Below, in pieces: positions 44,901-52,477 of a DNA stretch of 56,713 nucleotides. The translations under genes and the position numbers were made by a program. The notes under the pieces were generated by a model that searched no databases, was not told the DNA's origin, and saw only the letters and a list, made by a program, of their open reading frames with translations. This stretch comes from Clostridia bacterium (GTDB lineage Bacteria > Bacillota > Peptococcia > DRI-13 > SM3-B62): the NCBI GenBank assembly GCA_018433675.1, contig JAHDQS010000050.1:1-56713 (forward strand), read 5' to 3'. Every line of letters begins with the position of its first letter. Within the stretch, counting starts at the first letter, position 1.

Positions 44901-47900
44901 CATACAGTGGCAAGTCACACCTTGACTGTAGCGGTCACGGGTGTAACGGAGCCGCAGCAATTGAGCGTGAATGTGGCGGCCTCGCAGGCTTCGATCACAC
45001 CAAGCAGTGCAGCCTTTACCAATACGGATGCCAGTGCGACCATCACAGTAACGGCTATGACAGATGCAGCAGGAAATGATGTTTTGGCAGCGTTTACAGC
45101 GGATGGTGGAGCCGAAGCGATATATACCTATATGATGAATGACAATGCGACGACTCTGATAGATGTAACCGTGACAAAAGCAACCGGCAGCGCTGATTTA
45201 GTCATAGCAAATCCGGCCCAGGCGACAGCTGCAGGCGATTATGCCTTGATGATTTGCAGGCCGGATGGGAACCAATGGGATATTCCGGTAACAGTCACGG
45301 CAGGAGACCTTTCCGGATTCAATGTGGCTTTGGTTGAAGCAGGCGATAAATACGCAGGGGATATGTTCGGTTTAAGTATAACCGGGGCTAAAGATACAGC
45401 AGGGGATGATCTGGCAGGAGATGTCAATGTTACTGTGACCAGTGATCAGGCGGACGGAGAAGTATATAACGGGACAGCCACGTTCACGGCAGGAGCAGCC
45501 AACCTACCCGTGTGTCTGAACACGGTGGCAAGCCATACCCTGACTGTAGCGGTCACTGGTGTAACAGATACGCAGCAATTGAGCGTAAACGTCTTGACCA
45601 ATCAGCGCTCCATTACCACAAATCCGACTACAGTAACCTTTGATAATACGGATGCCAGTGCTACCATTACGGTCACAGCGATGACAGATGCGGCAGGAAA
45701 CGATGTTTTGGCAGCATTTACAGCGGATGACGGAACGGCATATAGTTGTATGATGAACGATAATGCAACGACACTGATAAATGTAACGGTAACAAAAACA
45801 GCCGGCAACGCTGATTTGGTCATAGCAAATCCGGCCCAGGCGACATCAGCAGGTGCCTACACCCTGATGATAGGGGAGACGGATGGTACAGATCAATGGG
45901 ATGTTTCGGTAACTGTTACAGAGGGAACAGCAGAACCAACTTATTCTCCTGTAGTCAGCTTTGGCAGTATTGATATACAAGTCACAAATCTTACTGATGA
46001 GAATGGTGATCCCATTACATTTGCCGATTTTTATGCCATGTTGGATAAAGACACCTCGGGATTAAGGTTCTATAAAGAAGGCGGCGGTGTGACCGATATT
46101 TTCTACAGCTTCAACCAATTGGAGGCCAACGTGAATGGGGATTTGAGCTTTGATACCACTACCGGTGATATTAGCATCTTGGGAGATATTGAGCTCAATA
46201 CCGTGGCCTTTGCTGAGGGTGGTTCGTTCCAGGATTTCGAGGTCTTTGAGCATGATAGGGCCTCTATTAGGGCTAAGAAAGCGGATGCTTCATGGGATGT
46301 AACAAAGGATGTAGCGGTACCGTATTTGACATTGGCTCCGGCGGTGAATGGTTCTGATACGGAGATAACAGTAACTGCTAATGAGGCTTATGGGGCAGGA
46401 GATTTGGCCTTCTTGTCGGCCTTTGACATAACAGGAACTTATAGCAGTGTGGATTTGCTGGGAGCAACAGGACTCAGTTATGCTGCAGCTAAGGGAAATG
46501 CGGTTGCTGTCGGTGACTTTGGGGCAAATACGATAAAAGCTTGGTATGTCTTTGTTGACGGTTTCACTGAAGGGGCAGAGAATATAACAGGTATAAGTTC
46601 TACCTTGACCGCAGGCAGTGATATGTTAACGATAAGTGCTGCCAGGACGGAAGGCCAGACAGTCAACAGTGCTATTACCCTCTACATTATGGATGATTCG
46701 ATCGGGACTATTCGTTACTTGCAATTAAGGCTCTCCGGCTCCGGGGCGGGGACAACTGTGGCGGTATCACCGGTCTCCGGAAGTGGAACAGCTACCACCT
46801 TAACTTCGGTAGGAAGCAATTACACGGTAACCAGCCATGCGACGGAATTAGGCAAAACGTACAATACCATTGCGGCCGATGAAACGCCAATAACTATAGA
46901 AACCCTGGTCGGCGCTTTCTTGAACAACATAAATAAGAGCAGCGAATATCAGGTATGTAAGGTAACGACGGCTGATAATGTACCGGCTAGTGCTTCGGTG
47001 TTCGGACCGGCTCCGGCAAAAGATCTCGCAACTGATACCTTGGCCGTGGGAGATGTGCTTACCGTTCTTTCGGCTGATTGGACGACAATCAGAAGTTACG
47101 CTATAACCGTGACGTCATCAACACCTGCAGCTAAGGAAATGGCTTGGAGCGGAACGGTATTCGAAGAAGCGGCAGGAAATGACGGGAGTATAGCCACGGT
47201 AGTTACACTCGCTCTTACAAACGAAACCTTTGTGGTAACAGACGGGATTATGACCGCAGCAACTCATTACAATGTGGCGAATGTACCCAGCGGCTTAACG
47301 GCTGTGGTAACGGGGGTGAGCAGCACAACTGCCACTGTAGTCTTAACAGGCAATGCAGTTAGCCACGCAGCAGCGGACAGCATCGCCAATCTCGGACTTG
47401 TCTTTTTGGATGCTGCCTTTACCGGCGGGGTGGCTGCCGATGTGACAAACTACGGTAATCCGAATTTATCGGTAACGTTCGATGATCCGGTGATAACCGG
47501 CATCAGCGGTACGGTCACATCCACAGTCGACGGTTCTCCTATAGCCGGAGTAGATGTAAGATTCAGCCCGGCACAGAGTGATACTACTGATGAATCGGGT
47601 CAGTATTCAATAACAAACGTAGAAAATGGCACAAGTTATATACAGCTATATGCAGACTTCTATTATCACGGTCAAACACCACATCAGGTCAGTATACCGG
47701 GTACATATGACGCAGTTATGCAGCCGGCCGGAATGATTACAGGGACTATCAATCTAGAAGGGTCCTTGCCGGAAGGAAGCTATATAGAAGCACAAATTTC
47801 CGAAACAAACAACATAGATACCTCAATTGTGACCGGAACAACCTTCAGCGTACGAGGTGTACCGATAGGAACCAAGACACTAAGTTTTGTATTAAAGAAT

Positions 47901-48092
47901 GCAGCAGAACAATATTATGTATACATCTCTTCAGATGCGGGGGATCATGATCTGGCATCTGGGGTTACGCTAAACAGTGATGTATCTTATAACAGTACAT
48001 TAAGCGTTCCGGTAACACACCCGGATGGGGTGAGCGATGACGGTATCATCGATATCGGCACTGTCAAAATAATCAATGGTAGTTTGTGGTAG
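38931..48092 (+). CDS. Giant secreted multidomain repeat protein (3053 aa)
   Basis: Signal peptide (1-25). Residues ~35-165 hold two copper amine oxidase N-domain-like units (GGGRTMVPVAFVA and GGGRTMLPIAFIA), common in clostridial surface proteins. A beta-helix-like part follows to ~350 and then a Gly/Ser linker. A chitobiase C-terminal-like domain lies near 383-475 (GAEIRYTTNGSTPTASS). Two long repeats with Big-like ends begin near 797 and 1005. Three cadherin-like/tandem-95 repeats lie at ~1207-1470 (NEDGTVLLDVLTND, SFTYDMSDG), then an Fn3-like unit and a region resembling beta-propeller repeats (~1585-1915). Two near-identical ~205-residue repeats start near 1919 and 2124. A carboxypeptidase-regulatory-like domain begins near 2856. 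No LPxTG, SLH or membrane anchor is seen. Probably adhesion or matrix; the binding partner is unknown. Confidence 0.9.
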   Translation: MKRFTGVLVILIMLLSMFPLNIFAMENMIEGAEQSVKLTIGGKSYTVGNRLAQTDVAPYIKSLSAGGGRTMVPVAFVAPALGTEPAVWLPDERAVLVNKGDKQIRITIDSKELLVNGKKLQMDVAAEIKDLGNGGGRTMLPIAFIARALEVGYEWNEADRSVKFFGYNKTFEAQGTYGPDIGSETIEGNVIIKADGITLQNTIIKGNLTISEEVGDGDVTLNNITVQGNTYIRGGGEDSIHINGGRYANVVIDNVEGRVRVVATDVNNLQVVISDDAAGEEIILEGGFENVLVQAAGTKITLSSDTVVEKMVLDSRAEVKGTGTIKEADVNADGVTFEKDPHSQTVNPLVVTPPTNTTGTGSVVTGGGGGGSSSDDSSPPVSAVGAVAITTAPAVVSGLAYDAGTVTVTLSSATSGAEIRYTTNGSTPTASSTLYTAPFTVSNTNGAAGGTYTVKAIGIKSGMTNSAVAQKAIVYNPQTTATVNTAAEFAVAIANNNVTSITLGGDFTGDVTAIRTGTNNLNINFSSFVLTGNMNVTANSVTNLTLSGTAVPAITGNLTVSATSATVTNGLSVGGTITVNDVGSHSWIEQVDGNRIILTDSNGGSVVIEGNPDEITVESTADGGINITTNTPAKITINAGANVANITASSTAAGTSIVNNGTVASVTANSDIDLENNNGAVNIGGGGTVGASGTAANDLTVTDTAIVVEGISALLGVDQAEIRMGATTAANITGIVPGPGETLNVASANTSIVTVDDAAGLAITAQAPGKTAVTVQVKNADSDVIKQGTVFITVLPELISAASAAIDVPTAGATPQTAAQIEAATGNGDYTVAGVTWNEALTEAGKFKAGQVYTANIVLVSKNNKAFQSAAFTPTVTGAASVGTTVTVGSGVGNRVSFTVAFPSTASLAISSIAVTTQPTKISYTEYLDDTLVLNGMVVTETNNDGTTAVVAFADGTATGYTANPANGTVLVAAVHDGTAVTITHNASAKTATTGTLTVAAFDPVDITSASVTITAPVAGATPETALGVEVATANADYTVSGLTWNEAFTAGGKFKAGQVYTATVELTSKNTKEFQAAAFTPTVAGAASVGTTTTTGTGVGNTVSFTVNYAATSALEVNNITVKTQPATLNYVEGQSLSLAGLVATLTYNDGTTEDVASADFAAKGITANPSNGTALTAATHNGNPVTLSCNGKTATTANLVVIAAVNDTATVNEDGTVLLDVLTNDVAGTAAVSITGFTQGVNGTVSQEGNSLRYTPDANYSGTDSFTYDMSDGISGTDTATVNVTVNPVNDVPTANDDTATVAEDGTVLIDVLVNDTDVDGDTLTVSGYTQGINGTVAQEGDSLRYTPDANFNGVDNFGYTINDGNGGTAGATIYVTVNPVNDAPTANDNMATVEKDGTVLIDVLVNDTDVDGDTIAISGFTQGVNGTVSQEGDSLRYTPDAGYIGGDSFTYEISDGNGGTDTATVNMNVVDQTAPALSATGISGVTDTTATLEFTSNEAGTYYYLIYTAEDAAPDAATIKAQGTAVAKGTSAAAAAANAVDVTGLTALTSYNAYVVVEDGSANISAVATIPFMTTADPSTFLAGDLLAADAGTNFIGVLYSKDGNIYYNTTDASGLWGTETLLGSGTEGNLDIKADKPQVVYTTSGAIGYRAYDGTTWTAEQLISSRNGGSCSKADIAVDSSGYAHITYTDTMGDTGIYNRDDIMYAVNSSGSFVKHMVYNGYYENLGGADYIGDYYNKGSYIAVDGNDNYYVATHRQQYTKNMSWNASTYSVSVKMNPVEGSQDAIGNTATSSSNIFDIYDLTAGGGKLEILYKHTTFKKADLTSSAGTISFGNISELAAGTVSSVATDGSDVVVGGKASTATNILQTHYNGSANAYDGMVVKGLKVSVVKLGDKFYALYTDNGDGNIKGTEVAGDLSGFNVALVEAGDKYQGVMFGLGITGAKDAAGDNLAGDVNVTVTSDRADAEVYNGAVTFTAGEANLPVVLHTVASHTLTVAVTGVTEPQQLSVNVAASQASITPSSAAFTNTDASATITVTAMTDAAGNDVLAAFTADGGAEAIYTYMMNDNATTLIDVTVTKATGSADLVIANPAQATAAGDYALMICRPDGNQWDIPVTVTAGDLSGFNVALVEAGDKYAGDMFGLSITGAKDTAGDDLAGDVNVTVTSDQADGEVYNGTATFTAGAANLPVCLNTVASHTLTVAVTGVTDTQQLSVNVLTNQRSITTNPTTVTFDNTDASATITVTAMTDAAGNDVLAAFTADDGTAYSCMMNDNATTLINVTVTKTAGNADLVIANPAQATSAGAYTLMIGETDGTDQWDVSVTVTEGTAEPTYSPVVSFGSIDIQVTNLTDENGDPITFADFYAMLDKDTSGLRFYKEGGGVTDIFYSFNQLEANVNGDLSFDTTTGDISILGDIELNTVAFAEGGSFQDFEVFEHDRASIRAKKADASWDVTKDVAVPYLTLAPAVNGSDTEITVTANEAYGAGDLAFLSAFDITGTYSSVDLLGATGLSYAAAKGNAVAVGDFGANTIKAWYVFVDGFTEGAENITGISSTLTAGSDMLTISAARTEGQTVNSAITLYIMDDSIGTIRYLQLRLSGSGAGTTVAVSPVSGSGTATTLTSVGSNYTVTSHATELGKTYNTIAADETPITIETLVGAFLNNINKSSEYQVCKVTTADNVPASASVFGPAPAKDLATDTLAVGDVLTVLSADWTTIRSYAITVTSSTPAAKEMAWSGTVFEEAAGNDGSIATVVTLALTNETFVVTDGIMTAATHYNVANVPSGLTAVVTGVSSTTATVVLTGNAVSHAAADSIANLGLVFLDAAFTGGVAADVTNYGNPNLSVTFDDPVITGISGTVTSTVDGSPIAGVDVRFSPAQSDTTDESGQYSITNVENGTSYIQLYADFYYHGQTPHQVSIPGTYDAVMQPAGMITGTINLEGSLPEGSYIEAQISETNNIDTSIVTGTTFSVRGVPIGTKTLSFVLKNAAEQYYVYISSDAGDHDLASGVTLNSDVSYNSTLSVPVTHPDGVSDDGIIDIGTVKIINGSLW
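41320..42285 (+). repeat. Two tandem ~205-residue repeats in the giant protein
   Basis: Copy 1 from about 41320 and copy 2 from about 41944 both run through AGATP, a TV-G-TWNEA segment, GKFKAGQVYTA, AAFTPTV and GAASVGT, followed by a Big-like tail (TQP, DGTT, ANPANGT or ANPSNGT). Protein likeness is high while DNA differs at many third positions, so the duplication is not recent. Confidence 0.8.
42551..43340 (+). repeat. Three tandem cadherin-like (tandem-95) repeats
   Basis: Each copy of about 90 residues carries a T-x-T/A-V-x-x-D/K-GTVLIDVLVND segment, G-[FY]-TQG-[IV]-NGTV and LRYTPDA. Copies 2 and 3 are nearly identical in DNA across the segment at 42851-42905 and 43131-43186, which points to recent duplication or gene conversion. 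Asp/Asn-rich loops (NDTDVDGDT) suggest calcium binding. Confidence 0.85.
44684..45925 (+). repeat. Two near-identical ~205-residue repeats
   Basis: Copies begin at about 44684 and 45302 with GDLSGFNVALVEAGDKY and share DNA identity over long stretches (for example GACCTTTC-GGATTCAATGTGG with one change). Both end in DQWD- or NQWD-like strands. Assembly from short reads could collapse or expand this region. Confidence 0.85.
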
Positions 48093-48170
48093 TACAAGAA
48101 GTAACTATACGATCTGATTCTGACTATCTGGATTAACGAGAATAACCGATATCGAGGTAGGGTTGAAAAA

Positions 48171-48210
48171 CGCCGAAATAGCTGTACTGCAGTTATCTCG
48201 GCGCTTTTTC
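48171..48210 (+). terminator. Rho-independent terminator of the giant surface gene
   Basis: CGCCGA-A-ATAGCTG pairs with CAGTTAT-C-TCGGCG (one mismatch, one wobble) around a short loop, followed by CTTTTTC. It begins 78 bases after the stop codon. Confidence 0.8.
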
Positions 48211-48340
48211 TGCATTTTTGTTTTTGTGGAATGGGTTAACCCCTGGTTACCTTGACTGAACAGCTAGTCTATCAAGAAGAAGTTTTCAAATGGATTCTAC
48301 AAGTTTTTCAAGTAGAAGTGTAGAAAAAATACGCGTCTCT

Positions 48341-48349
48341 TGATATAAT
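48341..48349 (+). promoter_or_regulatory. Extended -10 promoter of the acyl-CoA ligase
   Basis: TGATATAAT lies 60 bases before the ligase ATG. No good -35 stands upstream. An 8-base direct repeat CTTTAGAT occurs twice just after it. The remainder of the 316-base gap holds only the terminator above. Confidence 0.55.
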
Positions 48350-48408
48350 CTTTAGATAGTCTTTAGATGTTTATGCAAGCTCTGGCAGGAAGGTAGGATG
48401 GAAGAAAG

Positions 48409-50043
48409 ATGAACATTACAGAAATTTTAACAAGAAACGCCGATTTGTACGGTGAGGAAACCGGCTTAATAGAAATCAATCCGGAGGTACAAAGAAGAAA
48501 CGGTATTACCTGGCTTGAATTCGAGTTAGTTGAGCCGAAATTGGCAGCTCAATATAGACGGGAGATGACTTGGCGGGAGTTTAATGACAGAGCGAATCGT
48601 TTTGCCAATCTCCTTTTAGATAGGGGCATAAAAAGAGGCGATAAAGTAGCCATACTTTTAATGAACTGCTTGGAATGGCTTCCCATTTATTTCGGCATTC
48701 TAAAAACCGGTGCGGTAGCAGTGCCGTTGAATTTCCGCTACACTGCGGAGGAGATTGAATATTGTCTGAAACTGGCTGAAGTAAATGTCTTGATTTACGG
48801 GCCGGAATTTATTGAACGAGTGGAAACGGCAAAAAGTCGGATTCCGGATGTTAAGTTGCGCTTCTTTGTGGGGGAGAATTGTCCCTTAGGCGCTGAAAAG
48901 TACGAAGACCTTATTGCCTCTTATTCCGCAAAAGAACCTCAGGTTTCTCCGGCGGAAGATGACGATGCGGCTATATATTTTTCCTCCGGAACGACAGGTT
49001 TCCCTAAGGCTATTCTGCACACTCATCGCAGCCTGATTTCCTCCTGTTATACGGAACATAACCATCATGGCCAGACCCGGGAGGATAACTTTTTGTGCAT
49101 ACCTCCACTGTATCATACCGGGGCAAAAATGCATTGGTTCGGTAGTTTTCTGGCCGGCAGCAAGGCTGTTTTATTGCGCGGAGTGAAGCCAGAATGGATA
49201 TTGAAAACAGTCTCCGAGGAAAAAGTTACTATCGTTTGGCTGCTAGTTCCCTGGGCCCAAGATATTCTGGATGCAATTGAAGGAGGAGAAGTGAACCTTG
49301 CGGACTATCGGCTTGACCAATGGAGATTGATGCATATTGGTGCTCAACCTGTTCCGCCCAGCCTGATTCGTCGCTGGCAGAAATATTTTCCCCATCAGCT
49401 TTACGATACAAACTATGGTTTGAGCGAATCGGTTGGTCCCGGTTGTGTCCATCTTGGCGTGGAAAATGTTCACAAGGTAGGTGCTATTGGGAAACCGGGT
49501 TTTGAATGGGAAGCTGTGATTACTGATGAGCAGGGTAATCCTCTGCCTCAAGGAGAGGTGGGGGAACTGGCTGTGAAGGGACCCGGGTTGATGAAGTGCT
49601 ATTACAACGATCCTCAGGCAACAGAGGCTGTCTTAAGGGGCGGTTGGCTTTTCACCGGTGACATGGCACAAATGGATAAGGACGGATTCATCTACCTGGT
49701 GGATCGTAAAAAAGACGTGATTATCAGTGGGGGGGAAAACATCTACCCGGTGCAGGTGGAAGATTTTCTGCACAGACATCCTGCTATCAAAGATGTGGCT
49801 GTGATCGGTCTGCCGGATCAGCGTCTGGGCGAAATTGCCGCTGCAGTCATTGAACTCAAACCGGCTCATTTGTGTACTGAAGAAGAAATGATGGAATTCT
49901 GTCGGGATTTGCCGCGGTATAAGCGGCCGCGTAAGGTTATCTTTGATAAGGTTTTGCGCAATCCAACCGGAAAAATCGAAAAGCCGAAACTGCGTGAAAA
50001 GTACAATGGAGGAAGCCTAGTCACGGCACAAACCCAAAACTAG
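48409..50043 (+). CDS. AMP-forming acyl-CoA synthetase (class I adenylate-forming enzyme)
   Basis: 544 aa. Activates a carboxylic acid with ATP to an acyl-adenylate and then forms the CoA thioester. Seen: P-loop YFSSGTTGFPKAILHTHRSL, YGLSES, TGDMAQMDKDGFIYLVDRKK, the hinge region, and catalytic Lys522 in NPTGKIEKPKL. The N-terminus includes the longer-chain-type WREFNDRANRFANLLLDRGI. Sequence by eye fits medium/long-chain fatty acid or aryl-CoA ligases; the true acid is unknown. It is followed at 17 bases by an alpha/beta hydrolase, which could be a thioesterase or ester-cleaving partner. The ATG is preceded by a weak GGAAGAAAG. Confidence 0.92.
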   Translation: MNITEILTRNADLYGEETGLIEINPEVQRRNGITWLEFELVEPKLAAQYRREMTWREFNDRANRFANLLLDRGIKRGDKVAILLMNCLEWLPIYFGILKTGAVAVPLNFRYTAEEIEYCLKLAEVNVLIYGPEFIERVETAKSRIPDVKLRFFVGENCPLGAEKYEDLIASYSAKEPQVSPAEDDDAAIYFSSGTTGFPKAILHTHRSLISSCYTEHNHHGQTREDNFLCIPPLYHTGAKMHWFGSFLAGSKAVLLRGVKPEWILKTVSEEKVTIVWLLVPWAQDILDAIEGGEVNLADYRLDQWRLMHIGAQPVPPSLIRRWQKYFPHQLYDTNYGLSESVGPGCVHLGVENVHKVGAIGKPGFEWEAVITDEQGNPLPQGEVGELAVKGPGLMKCYYNDPQATEAVLRGGWLFTGDMAQMDKDGFIYLVDRKKDVIISGGENIYPVQVEDFLHRHPAIKDVAVIGLPDQRLGEIAAAVIELKPAHLCTEEEMMEFCRDLPRYKRPRKVIFDKVLRNPTGKIEKPKLREKYNGGSLVTAQTQN

Positions 50044-50059
50044 TAGGTAGGAAGGTTAG

Positions 50060-50743
50060 ATGGATATAAAGCTAAACTATATTGAAAAGGGCCAAGGAAG
50101 GCCGTTTGTGCTCCTTCATGGGAATGGAGAGAGCTCAGAATATTTCATTCACCAAATAGAGTATTTTTCAAAATGCTACAGGGTTATTGCCGTAGATACA
50201 AGAGGGCACGGCAAGTCTCCAAGAGGTGATAGGCCCTTCGCGTTGGATCAGTTTGTTGATGATTTACACGGCTTTTTAGATGAGATGGGTATTGCAAAAG
50301 CTACTATACTTGGTTTCAGCGACGGGGGAAACATTGCTCTTTTATTCGCTTTGAAGCACCCTAACTACGTGGAAAAACTGATATTAAATGCAGCTAACCT
50401 TAATCCTCGAGGTATGAAGATTGGCGTTCGGATTTCGGTGTGTCTTGAATACGGTTTGCAGTCCTTTATTTCTCTGTTCAATAAAAAAGCAGGTAGCAAA
50501 AGGGAAATCCTTGCCTTGATGGTTAACCAACCGGATATCAAGGGAACAGACCTTTTGAAAATCGGGGTACCAACCTTGGTAATTGCCGGCGATAGAGATA
50601 TGATAAAAGACGAACATACTAGGTATATCCATAAGCAATTAAGGTACGGCAAATTGAACATTATTGAAGGCGATCATTTTGTCGCAAACAAAAACAGCCA
50701 ATTATTCAATCAAAAAATCGAAGAATTTTTAGGTTCAACTTAA
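50060..50743 (+). CDS. Alpha/beta hydrolase
   Basis: 227 aa. Oxyanion motif LLHGNGESSEYF, VDTRGHGKS, nucleophile Ser87 in GFSDGGNIAL, acid in AGDRDMI (Asp178 or Asp180) and His206 in EGDHFV complete the triad. The sequence is similar to small esterase/thioesterase-like proteins of Firmicutes. It lies 17 bases after the acyl-CoA ligase with AGGAAGG upstream and is likely cotranscribed with it. The substrate is not known; the pairing suggests an ester that releases the acid used by the ligase, or a proofreading thioesterase. Confidence 0.88.
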   Translation: MDIKLNYIEKGQGRPFVLLHGNGESSEYFIHQIEYFSKCYRVIAVDTRGHGKSPRGDRPFALDQFVDDLHGFLDEMGIAKATILGFSDGGNIALLFALKHPNYVEKLILNAANLNPRGMKIGVRISVCLEYGLQSFISLFNKKAGSKREILALMVNQPDIKGTDLLKIGVPTLVIAGDRDMIKDEHTRYIHKQLRYGKLNIIEGDHFVANKNSQLFNQKIEEFLGST

Positions 50744-50857
50744 ATTGCGTTTGTTTGCGGGAAGCAAAGCCGTTTCTTGCCTGAGTTTTGTTTAAGGCCA
50801 ATATATATTAGGGTGACAACATCACAAGATAAACACAGGATCGTACGCAGAACGGTT

Positions 50858-50886
50858 TTGCATTATTTCCAGAAGCGTGGTATAAT
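50858..50886 (+). promoter_or_regulatory. Promoter of the L25/Ctc gene
   Basis: TTGCAT at 50858 and TATAAT at 50881 have a 17-base spacer. The transcript would carry a leader of roughly 170 bases before the L25 start. Confidence 0.75.
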
Positions 50887-50941
50887 TCGGTGATAATATT
50901 GTTTTTTGTTGCGAATACGGGCTTAAATATTTTGAGTGTTT

Positions 50942-50978
50942 AGAGCGGGAACTCAATTGATTATGAGTTGCCTGCTCT
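50942..50978 (+). promoter_or_regulatory. Hairpin in the L25 leader
   Basis: AGAGCGGG-AACTCA pairs with TGAGTT-G-CCTGCTCT with one bulge and one wobble. It sits mid-leader, followed by a pyrimidine-rich stretch with a broken T-run (TCCTGTTTG). It might be a weak attenuator or a protein-binding site for autoregulation. The remaining leader shows nothing that I recognise. Confidence 0.45.
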
Positions 50979-51064
50979 TCCTGTTTGATTGCTAACCAGA
51001 TGTAACGAGAAATGTCGGTTAGTCATGTTAAAAAATAGCCTAATAGGCCAAAAGGAGAATAATT

Positions 51065-51688
51065 ATGCAAGAGAATACTTTAAACGCAATCGAAAGAGTC
51101 AAACAACCTGGAAAATTTAAGGAAGAAGGGTTTGTACCGGGTGTAATCTATGGGGACGGTATTGCGACGGCAAATTCGGTAAAATTTGCGGCACCGGCCT
51201 TAAACGCCATTCTTACCCGCCACGGTGCTAATGCCAGAGTGATGGTAAAGTATAATGACACCATAAAACTCGGGTTTATTAAGGAAGTACAGAAAGATGC
51301 CATCTCAAGGGTTGTTAAACATGTGGATATTCAAATTGTCGCCAAAGATCAGCAAATCAGTCTCCAAATCCCTATCATTTTCAAAGGGCAGGATGAGTTG
51401 GCGTCCAGGCAATTGCAATTGCAGGTATATAAACCTGAAATATCTGTTTTGGCAACGATGGATTTGATGCCGGGTGCCATTCATATCGATGCTTCAGACA
51501 TGACCTTAGGGGATACGATTACTTTTAGCAATTTCAATTTAGACAAGCAGATAAAGGTGAATGATAAAGAAGACACAGTCTATGGAGTCATAACCCATCA
51601 GTCTGAAAAAGAGGCCGTGGTAACTGAAGATGCTACAGATGAAGATACCGCAGACGAAACTGCAGCAGCAGGAACTGAAACCAAGTAA
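51065..51688 (+). CDS. rplY: 50S ribosomal protein L25 / general stress protein Ctc
   Basis: 207 aa, the long TL5/Ctc form: an N-terminal 5S rRNA-binding L25 domain (GVIYGDGIATANSVKF, VQKDAISRVVKHVDIQIV) and a beta-rich C-terminal domain with DLMPGAIHIDASDMTLGDTI. The tail is acidic and low in complexity (TEDATDEDTADETAAAGTET). The protein binds 5S rRNA in the large subunit; in Bacillus the homologue is stress-induced. A single-gene unit with its own promoter, leader and terminator. AAAGGAG precedes the ATG. Confidence 0.92.
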   Translation: MQENTLNAIERVKQPGKFKEEGFVPGVIYGDGIATANSVKFAAPALNAILTRHGANARVMVKYNDTIKLGFIKEVQKDAISRVVKHVDIQIVAKDQQISLQIPIIFKGQDELASRQLQLQVYKPEISVLATMDLMPGAIHIDASDMTLGDTITFSNFNLDKQIKVNDKEDTVYGVITHQSEKEAVVTEDATDEDTADETAAAGTETK

Positions 51689-51738
51689 GAAACAAGATAC
51701 AGTGTGATATCGTCTTTTAGTGTTTAAATTCACAAAAA

Positions 51739-51766
51739 ACGACCCCCTTCATCTGAAGGGGGTCGT
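51739..51766. terminator. Terminator after L25
   Basis: A 12-bp perfect stem (ACGACCCCCTTC / GAAGGGGGTCGT) with a 4-base loop. An A-run lies on its left and a short T-rich stretch on its right, so it is strongest for the minus strand but should also stop the L25 transcript. Confidence 0.8.
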
Positions 51767-51788
51767 AACTGTTTAAAACCGCTATTTT

Positions 51789-51816
51789 TTGTTCTTGCAT
51801 TTATTGATCCTATAAT
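51789..51816 (+). promoter_or_regulatory. Possible promoter of the DUF6323-DUF6179 pair
   Basis: TTGTTC and TATAAT stand 16 bases apart just after the L25 terminator. The start of the next gene is about 160 bases further on. The AT-rich stretch 51820-51970 has other weak -10-like sites (for example TAAAAT at 51918), so the exact promoter is uncertain. Confidence 0.35.
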
Positions 51817-51979
51817 GTTATTATATTATTTGCGGCAGAAAAAGGTATACACAAAAAACCAACATTATCATATCATTATTTGGATGTCGTGTCAATAGTG
51901 TTTTGGGATATTTTTGTTAAAATTTATTAATGATTTTTCCTATTGTTCATAACTTGTTTTTTTACGGAGGTGAGAGACG

Positions 51980-52477
51980 TTGTCATTTGAAATTATAAAT
52001 GTATTTTCATCGCTACTTGAAAAAAAAGCAGTGGCGGAAATTGAAAAGTGCAATGATTTTACCGTGCGCTTTGGATTAAAGATTTCTCATCGCAATGCTG
52101 TAGAGTTGATTGAAACGCGCAACCTTGCCTTAAAAGACAACGGAAGAATCGAATTCGGAAGCGGTATTATCCATAAGATAATCAGAGAGTTTTGTAATTC
52201 CCCCTATATTTCTATGCACAATTATATTGAAACACTTCACGAGCTTACCGAACTATTCTATTTCTATAAAAACGAGGCACTTGATTTAATAAGCGACGAG
52301 GAGTTGATTAAGTTTATGAAGAAAAGCTTTGACGGCAAATGTCAAGGTTCACTTGAATTGCTTGGGGGGCGCGAGCTTGCAAATATGGCACGTAATTTAA
52401 GGTGTGGGTACGCTCCTGATTATACGGAGGATTTAGCAAGTTATGAAGAGGGGCAGGATGAGGATGGCCAATATTGA
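51980..52477 (+). CDS. Uncharacterised protein, DUF6323-like
   Basis: 165 aa with no signal peptide or membrane segment. The helical N-half includes LKISHRNAVELIETRNLALK, then RIEFGSGIIHKIIREFCNSP, YIETLHELTELFYFYKNEAL and an acidic tail. I associate it with the DUF6323 family, which is found next to DUF6179 proteins in Clostridia; no function is known to me. TTG 51980 is the start, behind ACGGAGGTGAG. It overlaps the next gene. The pair may form one complex. Confidence 0.55.
   Translation: MSFEIINVFSSLLEKKAVAEIEKCNDFTVRFGLKISHRNAVELIETRNLALKDNGRIEFGSGIIHKIIREFCNSPYISMHNYIETLHELTELFYFYKNEALDLISDEELIKFMKKSFDGKCQGSLELLGGRELANMARNLRCGYAPDYTEDLASYEEGQDEDGQY

Noticed and set aside
39086-46666. 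Many long minus-strand frames inside the giant surface gene, up to 240 codons
   Set aside because: Explained by the biased Ala/Thr/Val codons of the repeats; the translations are repetitive and carry no coherent domain or ribosome site.
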